Shown here one piece after another: positions 1-28,015 of a stretch of DNA of 64,000 nucleotides. The DNA is taken from the NCBI GenBank assembly GCA_009760855.2, contig WPIO01000106.1:290001-354000 (forward strand), written 5' to 3'. Within the stretch, counting starts at the first letter, position 1; each line of letters begins with the position of its first letter. The notes under the pieces were generated by a model. The model did no database searches. It was not told where the DNA came from and saw only the letters and a list, made by a program, of their open reading frames with translations. The translations under genes and the position numbers were made by a program. Source of the stretch: Cristatella mucedo. Taxonomy: Eukaryota; Bryozoa; Phylactolaemata; Cristatellidae.

Positions 1-78
1 GGCATTTGTAGTTGAGTATTCCTTTTGTGCCCCCCCTCCCCCTTCTGTTACTGCGCTCTCCTGCCCTTCAGGGCTTGC

Positions 79-215
79 ACTTCAATACCCGGGTCGAAGG
101 TTTAAGTCCTGCTGCAGGTAATCCTGTATTGCCGACTTCAGGCGGTCACATGTGATATGCGTGCTTAGCCTCTTCTGCCGATATATAAATGAGGCTGTTT
201 GATCTGACCTTTGGA
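79..215 (+). mobile_element. SINE family 1, old degraded copy
   Basis: The order of parts matches better copies at 6178 and 14824: a B-box-like ggtttaagtcctg, then gtaatcctgtattgcc, then tcttctgccgatata and aggctgtttgatctga. It is diverged and has lost its 5' head. Confidence 0.5.
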
Positions 216-396
216 GCTGACCTTTATCTTACCTTGTTGGCTAATGGCTCTTAACACTGCTTGATGGGCAAGTATGCCGTTTGGACGTCTCCTCCTAGGT
301 CTGCTTACATAGCGTTATGATTTGTGTTGCTTCTGTCTCCTTTATTTTGTGCCAGCTTATTCGGTACTAAGTGCTTGCATTCCTGTATGTCTTCAG

Positions 397-417
397 ATGA
401 AAGAGACCGAGCTTCTG
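397..417 (+). CDS. Possible 21-bp microexon of the ANKRD26-like gene
   Basis: A tcttcag acceptor is followed by 21 bases reading MKETELL and a good gtaagt donor. The phase would be 0 on both sides, as in the next exon. It is too short to prove from sequence alone, and a chance pairing of splice signals is quite possible. Confidence 0.3.
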
Positions 418-1147
418 GTAAGTTCTTTGACCGCAGCTGTTGCCACCGATTCTCATTTTGCCAATTTCATCAAGAAGCACCACTAGGCACCGACTTTTAT
501 CTGTTGGCTTTGACAAAAGCCTTGGCTAGTTTTTAAACAGCTTTCAGCTGATGCAGCTCCTTGCATGCTCCCTTGCACACACCCTATGTTCGGTGTCTGG
601 CAAGGTCCATCCTCAGCCATAAAGCGGTTGACCTGCAGCTCGTTTTTCTCGCTCGGCAAATTTATTGTACACATGTAAATGTTTATCTCCATCTATAACT
701 ATCACTGCTGTTTAGTGCTTTGTCACTGGAGAAGCAGCTATGTTGATCGCATCATGTTAGGGTGAGCTGGCTATGCAGTTTGAATGTCGACCGGCGGCAC
801 ACTGACTGCTGCTGCTGCAGAGTCTGCTTGAGTGTCACCTACGGTGCTGCCAGTCCTGGCTCGCGTATGTGCTTCTCTCCTTCTTTGCTTTTCTCATCTT
901 GGCCTTCGGTTTTAAGTCTGCCTATGTGCTTACTTTGCGTATGCAAGATGACCTATGACCTTTTATGTCTTTTTCATTTCTGCTACATTGACCTTCAGTC
1001 GACACCAGGCCAGCTACTGGTTTTGGCTAAAAGCTTGCTGCAAATCACTGCCCTTACATGTATGCATACTGTACATGCTGCCTGGTACTATGCGCCCTTA
1101 CATGTTTTTGACTGTATGCGCACCCGAGCCTGTGATTATGTGTGAGT

Positions 1148-1195
<48 letters not shown>

Positions 1196-1639
1196 ACTTG
1201 TATTTGTGTGTGTGGGCGTGCTTGGGTGCATGTATGGGTCTGTGAGTGTGTGTGCACTCACATCTATCTCTGTGTTCGCACTGCACACGAAAACGTCAGG
1301 AAGAGAGAGGGAGAGCCAGACAGACAGAGAGAGATGGAGATAGAGACAGAGATAGAGACAGAGACAGAGAGTCATGTATGGTCAAGAAGACCCGAATCAC
1401 GAATGACCTACGTATTGCCACAGGCCGCCACTGTCCGCCACATTCTAGAGCTGCCTCGCAGTTGCTGCCATTGACTAGTAGCTACGATTATCATCCCGTG
1501 TAGCATTCTGCTTGACGTCGAGTGACTAACAGGGCACCCAGCTCTTGCTACTACCCTAATCGAGAATCCCCCCACATTGCATGCTACTCTGGCCACGTGA
1601 CCAGCTTTGCGACCACGTGACTTTGCTGCTCTGCTGTAG
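418..1639. other. Intronic or upstream sequence, no gene seen
   Basis: Contains only the TG/GA microsatellite. Short open frames here lack coiled-coil character or paired splice sites. Confidence 0.6.
1139..1350. repeat. TG microsatellite plus GA-rich flank
   Basis: About 28 TG units (1139-1195), interrupted TG further on, then GACAGA-type repeats from 1297. Confidence 0.9.
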
Positions 1640-17051
<15,412 letters not shown>

Positions 17052-17945
17052 ACGGTGGACGCCCGGCTGCTCCAGTGCTTGCTACTGTTTAGGCACTTTG
17101 AGGCGAATGTGGAGGAGTGGGGCCGTCTCAGCATCACGCTCACGTTGTGTGGGCTGCTTTCGAATGCTTCGTTGTGGCCTCAGCCGAGCTTGGTGAGATG
17201 GGCCGAGACTCCAGCCTGAGTCTGTTGGACGTCTGCCCTGCGGCTCGACTCCTGTGCGCCTCTGCTTATCTAAGGTCCCCCGGCGATGCAAAGGTTCTAC
17301 CTGATTCATGCTTTACTGGTACTTCGTGAGCCAGAGCGCCGTCTTCCTGCGACTCCACAAAGTCTTGTCAACGAAGTCAGTGACATCTTGTTTTGTCAGA
17401 GCACTGAGTGACGTTCGGTGGGGCATGAGCAGGAGCCCTCTCAGGAGGTCATTTGACGCACGCGTTGGAAGCATAGATCATAGAGCAGGAGCGAGCTCAT
17501 ACACCCCGGCATCAGTGAATTGACTCGAGCAGGACCGTCCGTCGTACAAATGCTCTCTCAGTAGCAGCTTATGGTCGCCTTGAATGTTAGCCTGTTTTCG
17601 CGTGTGACCTGCCAGCGCCTCCTCGTGTCTGCAAGTGCCTTCTATACTCGTCGTTCTTATTCGAACGAGGCTCATTTTCCTATTTTTTACGGGTTTGAGT
17701 TATTTACTAACTTAGGCATTCAGTTATTAGCAGGAGCTGATTAGGACTAAGCATCTGTATCAAGGGCAAATGCTCGTAAGTGGGATGAGCACCGATGCTT
17801 CCGTGCTACTTGTGAGTGAATCAATGAGCAGCAGCAACAAACAAGAGCATAAGCCGGCTAAGCATCACATCAGCCCTCGCTTTGCATTCGCCTTGGATAT
17901 AGAACCATTTACTTGATTAAAAGAGATATTTTTGTATGTATATGC
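17052..17945 (+). other. Probable 3' UTR of the ANKRD26-like gene
   Basis: No repeats or convincing coding sequence follow the stop for about 0.9 kb. The first reasonable poly(A) hexamer I see is ATTAAA at 17916-17921, followed by T- and GT-rich sequence. The extent is inference; there is no transcript evidence. Confidence 0.35.
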
Positions 17946-19389
17946 CCTGGCTGTATTTTTATCTTTCATCCGAGCGCTGAGTTATTTATGTTGAGAAAGA
18001 CTTATGAATTGTATACAGGGAATTTGTCTGAGGCATCAATGATCAGTGTAGGACCATCAATGATCGTCTGAGAAATGGTGAACTTGCATGTCACGAGCTC
18101 AGAAAGCAACCAACGCTCCTAATTCTCCTTCGGAGATCTGCAATGTCGTATGACGTGGATCTAGACCAGGAATTGACAAAACTGAACACATCGAGGCAAA
18201 AGCATCTTGGCTAAAATACCTGGTTGCAGCTGAGAAAGTGATGAAGATGTCGAAAATCTTATGTCGCCCCGGGATCTCCCTCAGAAACTGTAGCATCTTA
18301 ATTCGGAGGGTAGCACTTCACTGGCACGCCTACCTCCTACACCCGCCTCCGAATCTACCCTCTATCATTAAAGCATCGACGTTGTCCGGTGCTTGCATGT
18401 CGCCCCATCGTTGGCCGGTCGCAGGCGCTCCAACCGTACGTCAGCCGCAAAGTCGGTGACAAATGGTCGCTCGGAAGAAGGAAGGCAAAGAAGGATCGTC
18501 TGCCTTCCTTCCGGGGGAGTTTTGCCTTCTTTCGACTGTTAACTTCCCGGCCTTCCCGGCGACCTAGTGGCTCGTGTCACGCATCCTTCACCCTGAGGCA
18601 GTCAGCTCCTGCTAGCGGTAGGTTGAAAAGTAGGTCAGCAGACTCTCACCGGTAGGGGAGCCGCTGTGCCAACATCGCCTGGGGTGATGCAGCAACCGCC
18701 GGGTCGATGCGTCGATGCCATGTCAACCCAGCAAATATGAATTAGCGTCATCGTCTGTCGAGCGAAGAAGAATCTCCACTCGCCACTTCGCCGCTGTCTG
18801 CAGCTGACTGCCTTGACGTATCGATTGGGCCTTTATGTGCAGGCACAAATTGGAAGAGCAGGCCTTGCCTGGGATCGCCTCTCGCCAGTAGTCGTAGGGC
18901 AGTAATTCTGGCGCAAGCGATTCCGCCAGGGAAGAGATGCAGGAAGAGAGCTTTCTGTAAAGTCGGGGCATAGGGAGCAAAGCACGTTTGTAATGCTTCG
19001 AGACTGTATGCATAAGCAGCCACGTGACTAAGTGATCATGCATGCTTGTATGCGCATTTAGTAGTATATTCTGTGTTTGCATGCACACGTGGGTTTATAG
19101 ATCTTTCGATGTGCTGTGTTAAGCATAGTGATGCAATCATAGATATGCAATGTGATTACCAATCGGTCCTAGCAAAGGCCGAGTCTAGCTTCTATACAAA
19201 TATTGTTTAATAGCAGATGCAATCTAAAAATGCTGATGTCCACGATCAACCGTCTCCTCAATCGCTCTCCGAGGTTCGCTACTTACCTAGTGGTATCCTT
19301 GTAATCTGGCTGATCGCTTCTCTAGCTTCCCTGTCAGCAAGAAGGAAAAGATCACGGAGTGCCGTCCACCCCTGGGATAGATGCATCCC
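17946..19389. other. Intergenic stretch, nothing recognised
   Basis: Mixed composition with no transposon, RNA gene or convincing exon that I could identify. Confidence 0.5.
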
Positions 19390-20960
19390 CCTAGGATAGA
19401 ATCATGTTCGTTAATTCCATGTGCGACCTCAATGTCTACATTGAAGGAGGTCAGTAGTGACCTCGTCCTGAAGTTCATGTCCCGATCAAAGAAGACAACT
19501 AGTCCTCCGGACCCTATTCCCACTGTCCTGCTTCTATGGTACAAAGATCTGCTGCTGCCATGCATAAGTAACAGACTAAGATGGAGTATCTCTGCTTCTT
19601 TTGCTCGATCTTTCGGGAGCTTCTGATACTATCGATCACCAAGCCCTTATTGAGCGCCTCTAATCTCACCTGGGCATCACTGGCACTGCACTGCAATGGT
19701 TCAGGTCCTATTTCAGTGGGAGGCTCCAGAATATTGATGTGAATTGACATAGATCATCAAAGTATATACCACTCTGAAGTATGGGACTCAGGACTCCGTT
19801 CGGTCCCATTCTGTTCACGGTTTATACTATCCCTCCAGCCGATGTGATTGCCAGGAACAATCTAGGCTTTCACGTCTATGCAGATGACACTAAGTTGGAC
19901 CTCTGCTTTGATCCCTCCCAGCCCTCCAGCACGTCGAATTCTCTCAACTCCCTTGATGCATGTATTGATGACATTCACATATGGATGGCAGCAAATCTTA
20001 AATTGAAAGATGATAAAGCCAACTTCCTAGTTATGGGCAAACCAATTGTGATTCAGAAATCGGAAAGATTAACGCATATAATCGGCTCTGCCATCCTGTT
20101 GAATCTGCACGAAATCTAGGTGTCCTGTTTGCAAGTGACCTTTCATTAGACGACCATACCAGCTCCACAGTCAAGTCGGCCTACTTTCAGCTACATAACA
20201 TTGCTTAAATTCGGGCTTGTTTAGACAGGGATATCACATCTAAATTGGTCCATGCATTTGTGACATCCCGTCTTGACTTCTGTGCCTCACTGCTTGCTGA
20301 TCTACCGGCACGTGCAATCAGGCCCTTACAGCTGGGTGCAAAACTCTGCAGCTAGGCTTGTCTGTCGTGAGCATCACAGTTGCCACATCACACCACTTCT
20401 CGCCGACCTTCACTGGCTCCCAGTCAACAACGCATCGACCTCAAGATTTTGTCACTCACTTTTAGGTCCCTTCATTCTTTGGCTCCAGCCTACCAATCAG
20501 ATCTACTTCCCCACCAGGCCAAGCATCGTACCACCCACTTTTCGGTATCTAACTGTTTACCTATACCTCGTACGAACCTCAAATCCTTTGGAGACCGTGC
20601 CTTTAGTCCGTATGCTCCCAAAACCTGGGACTCACTTCCGACTTGCGTCACGACATCCCTTGACTTGACCACATTTAAAAAGAAGCTAACGCATCTATTT
20701 ATCACAGCATTTAGTGGGGCCATGAGATTTGTCGTTTGTGTGCTGACACTGTGCATGCTGCCACTGACCATACTTGCACGCTGACCCTGCACATGTCATC
20801 TCTAAACCATGTTGTGCTTGTTGTTCATTGAGTGTGCTACCACTAACCATTCAATCATGCTTTCCTTGCAACAAATGTAAAGAGCCTAGAAAGAGATTGA
20901 GTTCTCTGTGGGTGCTATAAAACATGCATATTTATTACTATTATTATTATTCTTATTTTA
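19390..20960 (+). mobile_element. Non-LTR retrotransposon (LINE family B), decayed
   Basis: Frame-shifted pieces of a CR1/L2/Rex-like reverse transcriptase appear in order. They are TTSPPDPIPTVLLLWYKDLL near 19495, ALIERL and GTALQWFRSYFSGRLQNIDV near 19650-19745, and FGPILFTVY near 19800. The catalytic FHVYADDTKL follows near 19870, then WMAANLKLKDDKANFLVMG near 19985. After these come the C-terminal HITPLLADLHWLPV and SYAPKTWDSLPTCV-like segments. A 3' UTR with gattgagttctctgtgggtg and an ATT tail ends it at about 20955. The 5' end is missing and there is an internal deletion around 19560-19620. Confidence 0.85.
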
Positions 20961-21371
20961 GCATTTATCTTGATTTTTGGGTATGTGACATAATAGGTTG
21001 AAGGTTGTTATTGTGTTGTCGGCACATAATATACGAAACCTGGCTTTTCATTAACCCTTGGTAATAGCCATTATAACGGCGATTTTTGATGCACCTGGAT
21101 ACAGCTGTAGCACTCTTCGGGAGCTATAAGAATGACCTATAAATATTGATATTATCACACAGTGATATGGTCAACAAAGATAAGATGGCTTGAAAAGCAA
21201 ATCAAAATTGCTGTTGCTAAATACTGTCCACTACCAGCTGCCAGATGTGTACCACACGACCGTGACTTGCCTACCTTATTTTGGCAGTAAAATTGTACAA
21301 GAACCTTATTCATTGCCCATGAGAAAACACCACCATTAGCTGATAGTCCACAGGCACGGCTAATGCATACA

Positions 21372-23131
21372 TACAGTGTTTCCCCAAAAATTAGATAGGG
21401 TCTTATATTAATGTTACCTCCAAAATCCCATTAGAGCTTATTTTCAGGGGATGTCTTACTTTTCTCATGTACAAAAATTTATATTTATTCATTTACAAAA
21501 TCGGTTTCTATTCTGGAGCACAAATCTACTTTTATTCATGAATCTTCTTGTGGAATCTTTTTCGTCATGTCATCTTCTGGAATATTGCCTTAAATCTCCA
21601 AAACCTAAATTCCTGCCTGATTTTCTTACGACATCTTCTGTAGAACTATTGGCCCCAATCTCTCATGTCTAGCAATATAATATTTCTTAAATTATAAACT
21701 CTTGCCGATGTAGCCTGCTTGTAGTGCATTGGCAACGCTGCTGTAAGTTACTCTATCCGGTGAATTCTTCACCCAAGTAACGACCTCTTGCAGGTCAGGA
21801 TTCACAAAGTTTCCACGCTAATTTCTCTCCATTCTATTTTCAATGTAGTCATTGATTTCCATGCGCAAATGGTCCTTGAATGGCTTTATTTCAATATCAA
21901 GAGTCTGAAGATAGGCAGTCACTCCAGCAGGAATCTGTATTTGATCTATTCTTCACTCTGCAAGGAATTTCTTCATGTCTTTGGTGTGGTGAGAGCTGGC
22001 TGAATCCCAGACAAAAAGACCTCTTCGGCCACCTCAAAAAACAAGTGGCAGTATTAATCGACCCACTTCCTTAAACTGATTGTGTGCACCGGGCTTTTTC
22101 GGTTTCAAGAACATTTGCATATTATACTTTTTCCATCCAGACGCATTGCAAAAATACAGGTAGCATGTGCAATTTTATTACCAGTGGAGTGGACCTAGAT
22201 TGACAAGGCAACCCTCTGATCAATCGTCATTTGAGAACCTTGGCTAATAAACACTGCAGTTTCATCCATCACAATCATTTTTGAAAGTTGGTATTTGGAA
22301 AAGCCGATGCCAACAACAAAAGACTTGAAAGCAAGTGCACATTTAACATCCTGTGCTAAGCTGATTTAACACTCCATTTTGTATAGCGACAGAAGAGCCT
22401 TTACGGCTATCACCACCGCTTGCAGCAGCAATAAAGGATCGCCCACAGCAGGATTCGAACCCACGACCTCGGGGTCAAGGTCGTGAAAAGCAACCGCCTT
22501 ATTTAGTGTGACATCACGGCTCGCAGAAAACATCGCTGTCTTCCAGCTTAAACAGTGTTGTCGATAGTCTTAGAGACAGTTCATAATGCTGAAGGAAGCC
22601 ATCCACCCGGTGTTGTGATGCTTTGCATTTTTCTGTGAATATTTCTAACTGGTGCCATTGCAAGGGCAAATTCTGGAATATCAGCCCTGTGTACAACCAG
22701 ACCCTTTGCTCTCCTGTCAGCAATCCATTCACTGATGATGCTTTCCAGCTCAGGAAATAATGGTTGCCGACCTGATCCCCACTTGTGCTTTTTAGCATTG
22801 CTCCCATCCATCTGTTGACTGAGGCTATAGTAATTTACTTGGCACTTCCGGACCATTCGGAGATCCAACTTCTTGTCTTTCACAGAAATCCGTCAGATTC
22901 TTGCCCCAGGAGTCCTCCGTGATTCCTTTCTTGTACCCGACAGAATAGCTCTTTCTTTTTGCACTCATCCTGTCTGGTAGTCAAAATAGTATTCCCTTTA
23001 AGAGGCAGTTTAATCAAGTGTTACCGTATCATAGTTCGAAAAGTTTCGAAGTAGGGCTTACATTCCCCCCCCCCTGCGTGATTAGCATGCTAGATTTTCG
23101 AGGTAGGTCTAATTTTTGGGGAAATACTGTA
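21372..23131 (-). mobile_element. Pogo-type DNA transposon with terminal inverted repeats
   Basis: The ends are tacagtgtttccccaaaa... at 21372 and its inverse ...ttttggggaaatactgta at 23131. These are about 24-bp inverted repeats with one mismatch and flanking TA. Reading on the minus strand, a start codon at 22968 gives SAKRKSYSVGYKKG, then SGRQPLFPELESIISEWIAD, AKGLVVHRADIPEFALAM and LSLRLSTTLF. These resemble the psq/CENP-B-type helix-turn-helix of pogo/Tigger transposases. Beyond the SINE the DDE part shows KMIVMDETAVFISQG and a later PFKDHLRMEINDYIENRME. Many stops and frameshifts plus the SINE insertion show it is dead. Confidence 0.85.
22357..22522 (-). mobile_element. SINE family 1 inserted in the pogo transposase
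   Basis: On the plus strand it starts gctgatttaacactccattt and passes the reversed B box (caggattcgaacccacgacc). It ends at the reversed head (accgccttatttagtg). It splits the transposase into an N-terminal DNA-binding part and a C-terminal DDE part, and is younger than the transposon. Confidence 0.85.
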
Positions 23132-26100
23132 CAAGTGGCACGGTAAGTGAAAACTAATGCATGTTTTAATGCCTTGGAAATACTTGGGACATACTGGCTT
23201 CTGGGTGATCGGCCACATGGCAGGAATATATCGTTAGCTATTCACCGGTCAGCACAACAAGTGATTGCCAGCTCTGTTGATGTCACATCTAGACATTATC
23301 TGGAGTTGAAGGATGTTCAATGAAAAAGACAAAAAGGACATACATTTACTCATGCATATCTGTGGCAGCAATTTACAGTATTTGTAAACGGAGGTAACAT
23401 GCAATATTCTGTAGAGCTTTTTGAAAAGGCAGAAATTATTCTGAAATATTAGCATCAAGTACATTCGTTGGTAATGGACCAAGATTATCATAGCAAAACC
23501 TGTGCAGAAGACACACACAGGGACACGCATAACTTACCACTGATAAATGAAATCCTAATAGGTTGATGACGTGTGTTATGACTCACATTTCAGTTTCTTT
23601 CAATCACATGGTGTAGGGATGTAAGGATGATCACATGGTGTGGGGATGTGTGCCGTAAGAACGGTTGACAAGATCGCCAGTATAACGTGGTCTTCTGAAG
23701 TGCATCAATGCTAGAACAAGTGCTGCTTGCTACTAACAGCTGAAAAGTGCTAAACATTAACAATGCTGGCACCACCTGTGAAATTTAGGGTAAGCAATTA
23801 CTTGAACACCTACTTATATACCTTTACACACAAACACACACACACACAACGCTACATACGTGCAAGCATGCACATACAAAAACATGCGCAAGAAACAGAG
23901 ACGACCACGTGCACATAAAACTTGCCTAAACGTGCGCACACGCACATTAACACAAGACAAACATAATCATCCACGCACACACACACACGCGCGCACACAC
24001 ACACAAGCATATTAGCACGAAAACTCAGCCATGCGAAATGCACACGGGTAGCTTGGAAAAAATTGGCCAGAGATACCCATTTGGTTCTTGTAAAGGCATG
24101 TTAACTTTTGGGTAGACTCTGTAGCCGAGCTGTGCCTAGTTGTTATAACCAAATCGAGTGAGACCATTGCATACTTTGAATAAGCTGAGTTAATGTGCGC
24201 CTTTTTCAACGACATCAGTCGCATAACGCCCTGAAGAAAATAATGCCATCAATAGTACATCGACCAGATAAGTAGAATTCACATGAACCTCAATAGTACA
24301 TTCCAGCACATCACAAACCAAAGAACCCATGCTTTAAGCATACATTCGTCTTGAGCACAATGCTATACAATTCGGTAAAATGCAACGTCTGAACTACATC
24401 AAAATAAAGCTCAGACTAATCCCACGTTCAATTATTGCTGCCTGTAACTTTTGAGTGAAGTCTATGACTTCGCCAAAGATCATACACTAAATGGACAAGC
24501 TTTATGGGCGACATAACGTCAATCAAGACAGTGTACTTGTTGAGTCGCAGCTTGTGTTTGCGCACAGCAGCAGCTCATGCAGTCATGGTAAAGACCTGCG
24601 CAAACACAAATGTTCAGCATCCCAGATGTCACATGCAGCAACCCCCAAAAGGTTAACGTACTGGTATGCTCTTTAGGCTAACTTGGAAAATGCTGTTTCT
24701 GTCCTCGACATCGACTCATCGGGCTAGAAGGCGAGGGCTCCAGCTTCGCACTAGGTTAATATCTGAAGCGGTGAGGAAAGAGTGCAAAATTATTACAATA
24801 ATTAAATCTTGCCAATCAGCGTTGTGTTACTGTAGATATCAAACATAAGCAGAACGGTTGTTTGTCAGCTTCGAGCCATAACATGCATAATAAATAATGC
24901 AAAAACGACAGTGCACACAGTAATGAGTCTGCTCGAGGCCACGAACTAGCAAATTTGTATAAAAAAAATTTGCTAACCAATGAGTATACACAAGCATGCA
25001 TGGCTTGAGTATATGCATAAATGTGTATGCACAAATATATACAAGCATGCCTAACACACAGGCCTAAACCATTAACAGAACAAGCATTGATGCCAAACAT
25101 CAGTTGGACCCTGCCGTCCTGCAGGTTAATTTCGAATGGAAGAAACTATTTCGAATGGCACAGCGAGCTAGCCATATGCATCAGGCCCATAGCACATATT
25201 CGATAACAAAATTCCCACAACAAACAAAGATAAAATATTCACTACATCGTTTATGCACTGAATTTCAATGCAACCATTTCACCAGTCCTTGTTTTGGGCA
25301 TAACGTCGAGCTAACGACGGCGGCTAATAATACTCAGCAGTCACGTGAATGGGCAGGTGGGAGTTTCCAGTAACCCCTTGCCACGACAGCATGTATAGTT
25401 TGGCACAGTCGGTGGGGAAATTGTGCCTATTGCTGCTTCTGTCTACAGCGAACAAGCCAAAGCCGAGGAATGACGAGACAGCGAGTGAAGTCCAGAACTA
25501 AGATCTGCACTGCTACGCCGACCGGAAAACAATCGCTCCTCAACGGTTGAAGAACTCGAGTATCTTGAAACGACGTTCTCCAGACGCACCGTTTTAGTGT
25601 GCCGCTTAGAATAGACAAAACTTTCCGACGGCGCCTGCGCTCACTTCGAGCTCTGTCAGCACCGAGTGCCAGCCCGGAAGACTTGAGCTCTGCACAAGGC
25701 GAAGGTCGGACGGAAAGGTTTGCACGTGGTTTCGGTTCACAGAAGAGAGCTAATATTTCCTCTGCATACATTTTAGCTCGTAATGACGTGTAATATTAAC
25801 ATTTACTCCTTTATTGGATACAGACTGGGCAGTTCCGCGTAAAAATCAGCAATTTTTGCCGGGCTCGGCGACTGAGCTGTTCCGCATAGGGCTCTTTCGA
25901 TCGGTGTTCCAAATTACATTGTCTCACGAGCCAACTTAGTATCTTTGTTGCAGCGTCACACATCAACGTGTCGTGGCTCTTGGAGGCTTTGGGGCGCTGC
26001 CCGAACGTGCCCGCCTCGCGAGGTGGCGGCTCGCCCTTCAAGCCTTCAGGCGTTACCCGAACGGGCCAACCAGGATGCAGTCAGCCCGTTTGGTCTGCTG

Positions 26101-26181
26101 CTACTATTAATCAGCTATGGCCCCGCCCCGACACACCATGTACCTTTGACTTGGTGTGTGTCAGTCCGGCCGCCCTACGAC
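23132..26181. other. Intergenic stretch, nothing coding recognised
   Basis: AT-rich apart from the CA-rich tract. No exon, SINE or LINE piece was recognised in 24.0-25.9 kb. Confidence 0.5.
23829..24005. repeat. CA-rich imperfect tract
   Basis: Scattered CACACA blocks (23829-23849, 23975-24004) with ACATGCACAT-type sequence between. Confidence 0.8.
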
Positions 26182-26194
26182 ATACACGCACGCA

Positions 26195-26258
<64 letters not shown>
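26182..26258. repeat. CACG then CA microsatellite
   Basis: About seven CACG units followed by about 22 CA units. The change of unit suggests CpG decay of one ancestral array or vice versa. Confidence 0.92.
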
Positions 26259-26260
<2 letters not shown>

Positions 26261-26458
26261 CTCTCCGGAACTACTGCTTGGCGCTCCGTTCGCTCATTAA
26301 AACTCAATACTTTTGAATGTTTTTTCCCATAGCGATATTTCGCCCCAAGAACATAGAAATCTTATTTTAATCAAGAAGGGCAATTTAGTTTTTGAGATAT
26401 TAGCATTCCTTGTCAGGCTGTCGGGTTTCCCGCGTTTTCCTAGTGGGATAAATACGAC

Positions 26459-26615
26459 GCTGGTTTAGCCGACTGGTCAAGGTGCACGCCTCAACCAAGA
26501 TCGAGGGTTATTGTATTTGACGAACGAGGTCGGGGGCTCGAGCCCCGAGGCATATGTGAAGCACCTGAATAGAGATTAAGTTCTCTTAGGGCGCTATACA
26601 GATTAATTATATTGT
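26459..26615 (+). mobile_element. SINE family 2 copy
   Basis: Head tggtttagccgactggtcaa, a short insertion, B box gggctcgagcccc, then gaatagagattaagttctct and gcgctatacagattaatta. About the same layout as 12599. Confidence 0.8.
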
Positions 26616-27609
26616 TTAATATATTTTTAGATATAAGTATGCGGTGTCGCGCTCTTTTAAGAAACTCTTTTTAATACACTCGGGAATCATTAATGTATCT
26701 CCGTCTGTAACTCCACAAAGTCATAAAGACCATGTGGGTGTTACGCAGGAGAGTTTTGTATAGCGCACTCACAGCCTGAGCGGCTTTCGGTGCGCATTCG
26801 GTAGCCAACAGACTTCGTCTCACGCAACAAAGAGAAAGTGGGGAAGCATGGCAGAGTCAAGAGAGCAGTTGAGGTGCAGTGAGTGGCATGGAAGCAGCAG
26901 CTCAGGACCGCTGACAAGGATGCTCAGCCACGGTCGGCAGTAGTAGGAGAGCAGTTGTCGCTGCACTTCACTTCGAGCAGACGAAAGAAAGCTCTTTCGG
27001 AACCGGAGATTTTCTCACTTCCGGATTTGTATTGGGGCAACTGTCCATTACGGCAACGGTCGTTTCCCTATTCAGCCAAAGCCAGCGCCCGTCCACACCG
27101 AGCCGGCGGCGTTGTGGACGGGCAAAAGCGGAGCTTCTGTCTGACCGGCGACGCACGCAAAGCAGGAGCGCTGTGGACAGTAAATTCACACCGGTTATAG
27201 CGAGGAGTGCTTTGACATTGTGTTCAGTGTTCATGCACTATAGAGTGTCGGTCAAATGAGACTCTCGCGGCGGTATTTGCTACTTTGAACGATCTTCAAA
27301 AGGTCACTTGCCGAGGCCGCACAATTCCGGTAGTCTCGCCGCCGCCGCCGACCCCCCCCCTCGTTAACGGGGCGTCCAGTCACTGACTAGCCGACTCCTT
27401 TCGCCGGCAGACGCGGCTCCCTTTCCTACAATGCGTTAGTCGCACCGGGTCGACTGCCTCGCCCCGCAGAGTACTGGGCTGGAGCTTGGGTCACGCGACA
27501 CAATCGCTGCACTAACGAGCTGCGTGCACTGAGCCAGCCACTCCACCTTTGACGGGATGGAGAACCCCTAATGTGTACACATACCAGCATCGTACGTACG
27601 ACAAGAGGC

Positions 27610-28015
<406 letters not shown>

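Noticed and set aside
18240-18660. Plus-strand frames around 18.2-18.7 kb as gene candidates
   Set aside because: Low-quality codon use, no splice pairing and no recognisable motif.
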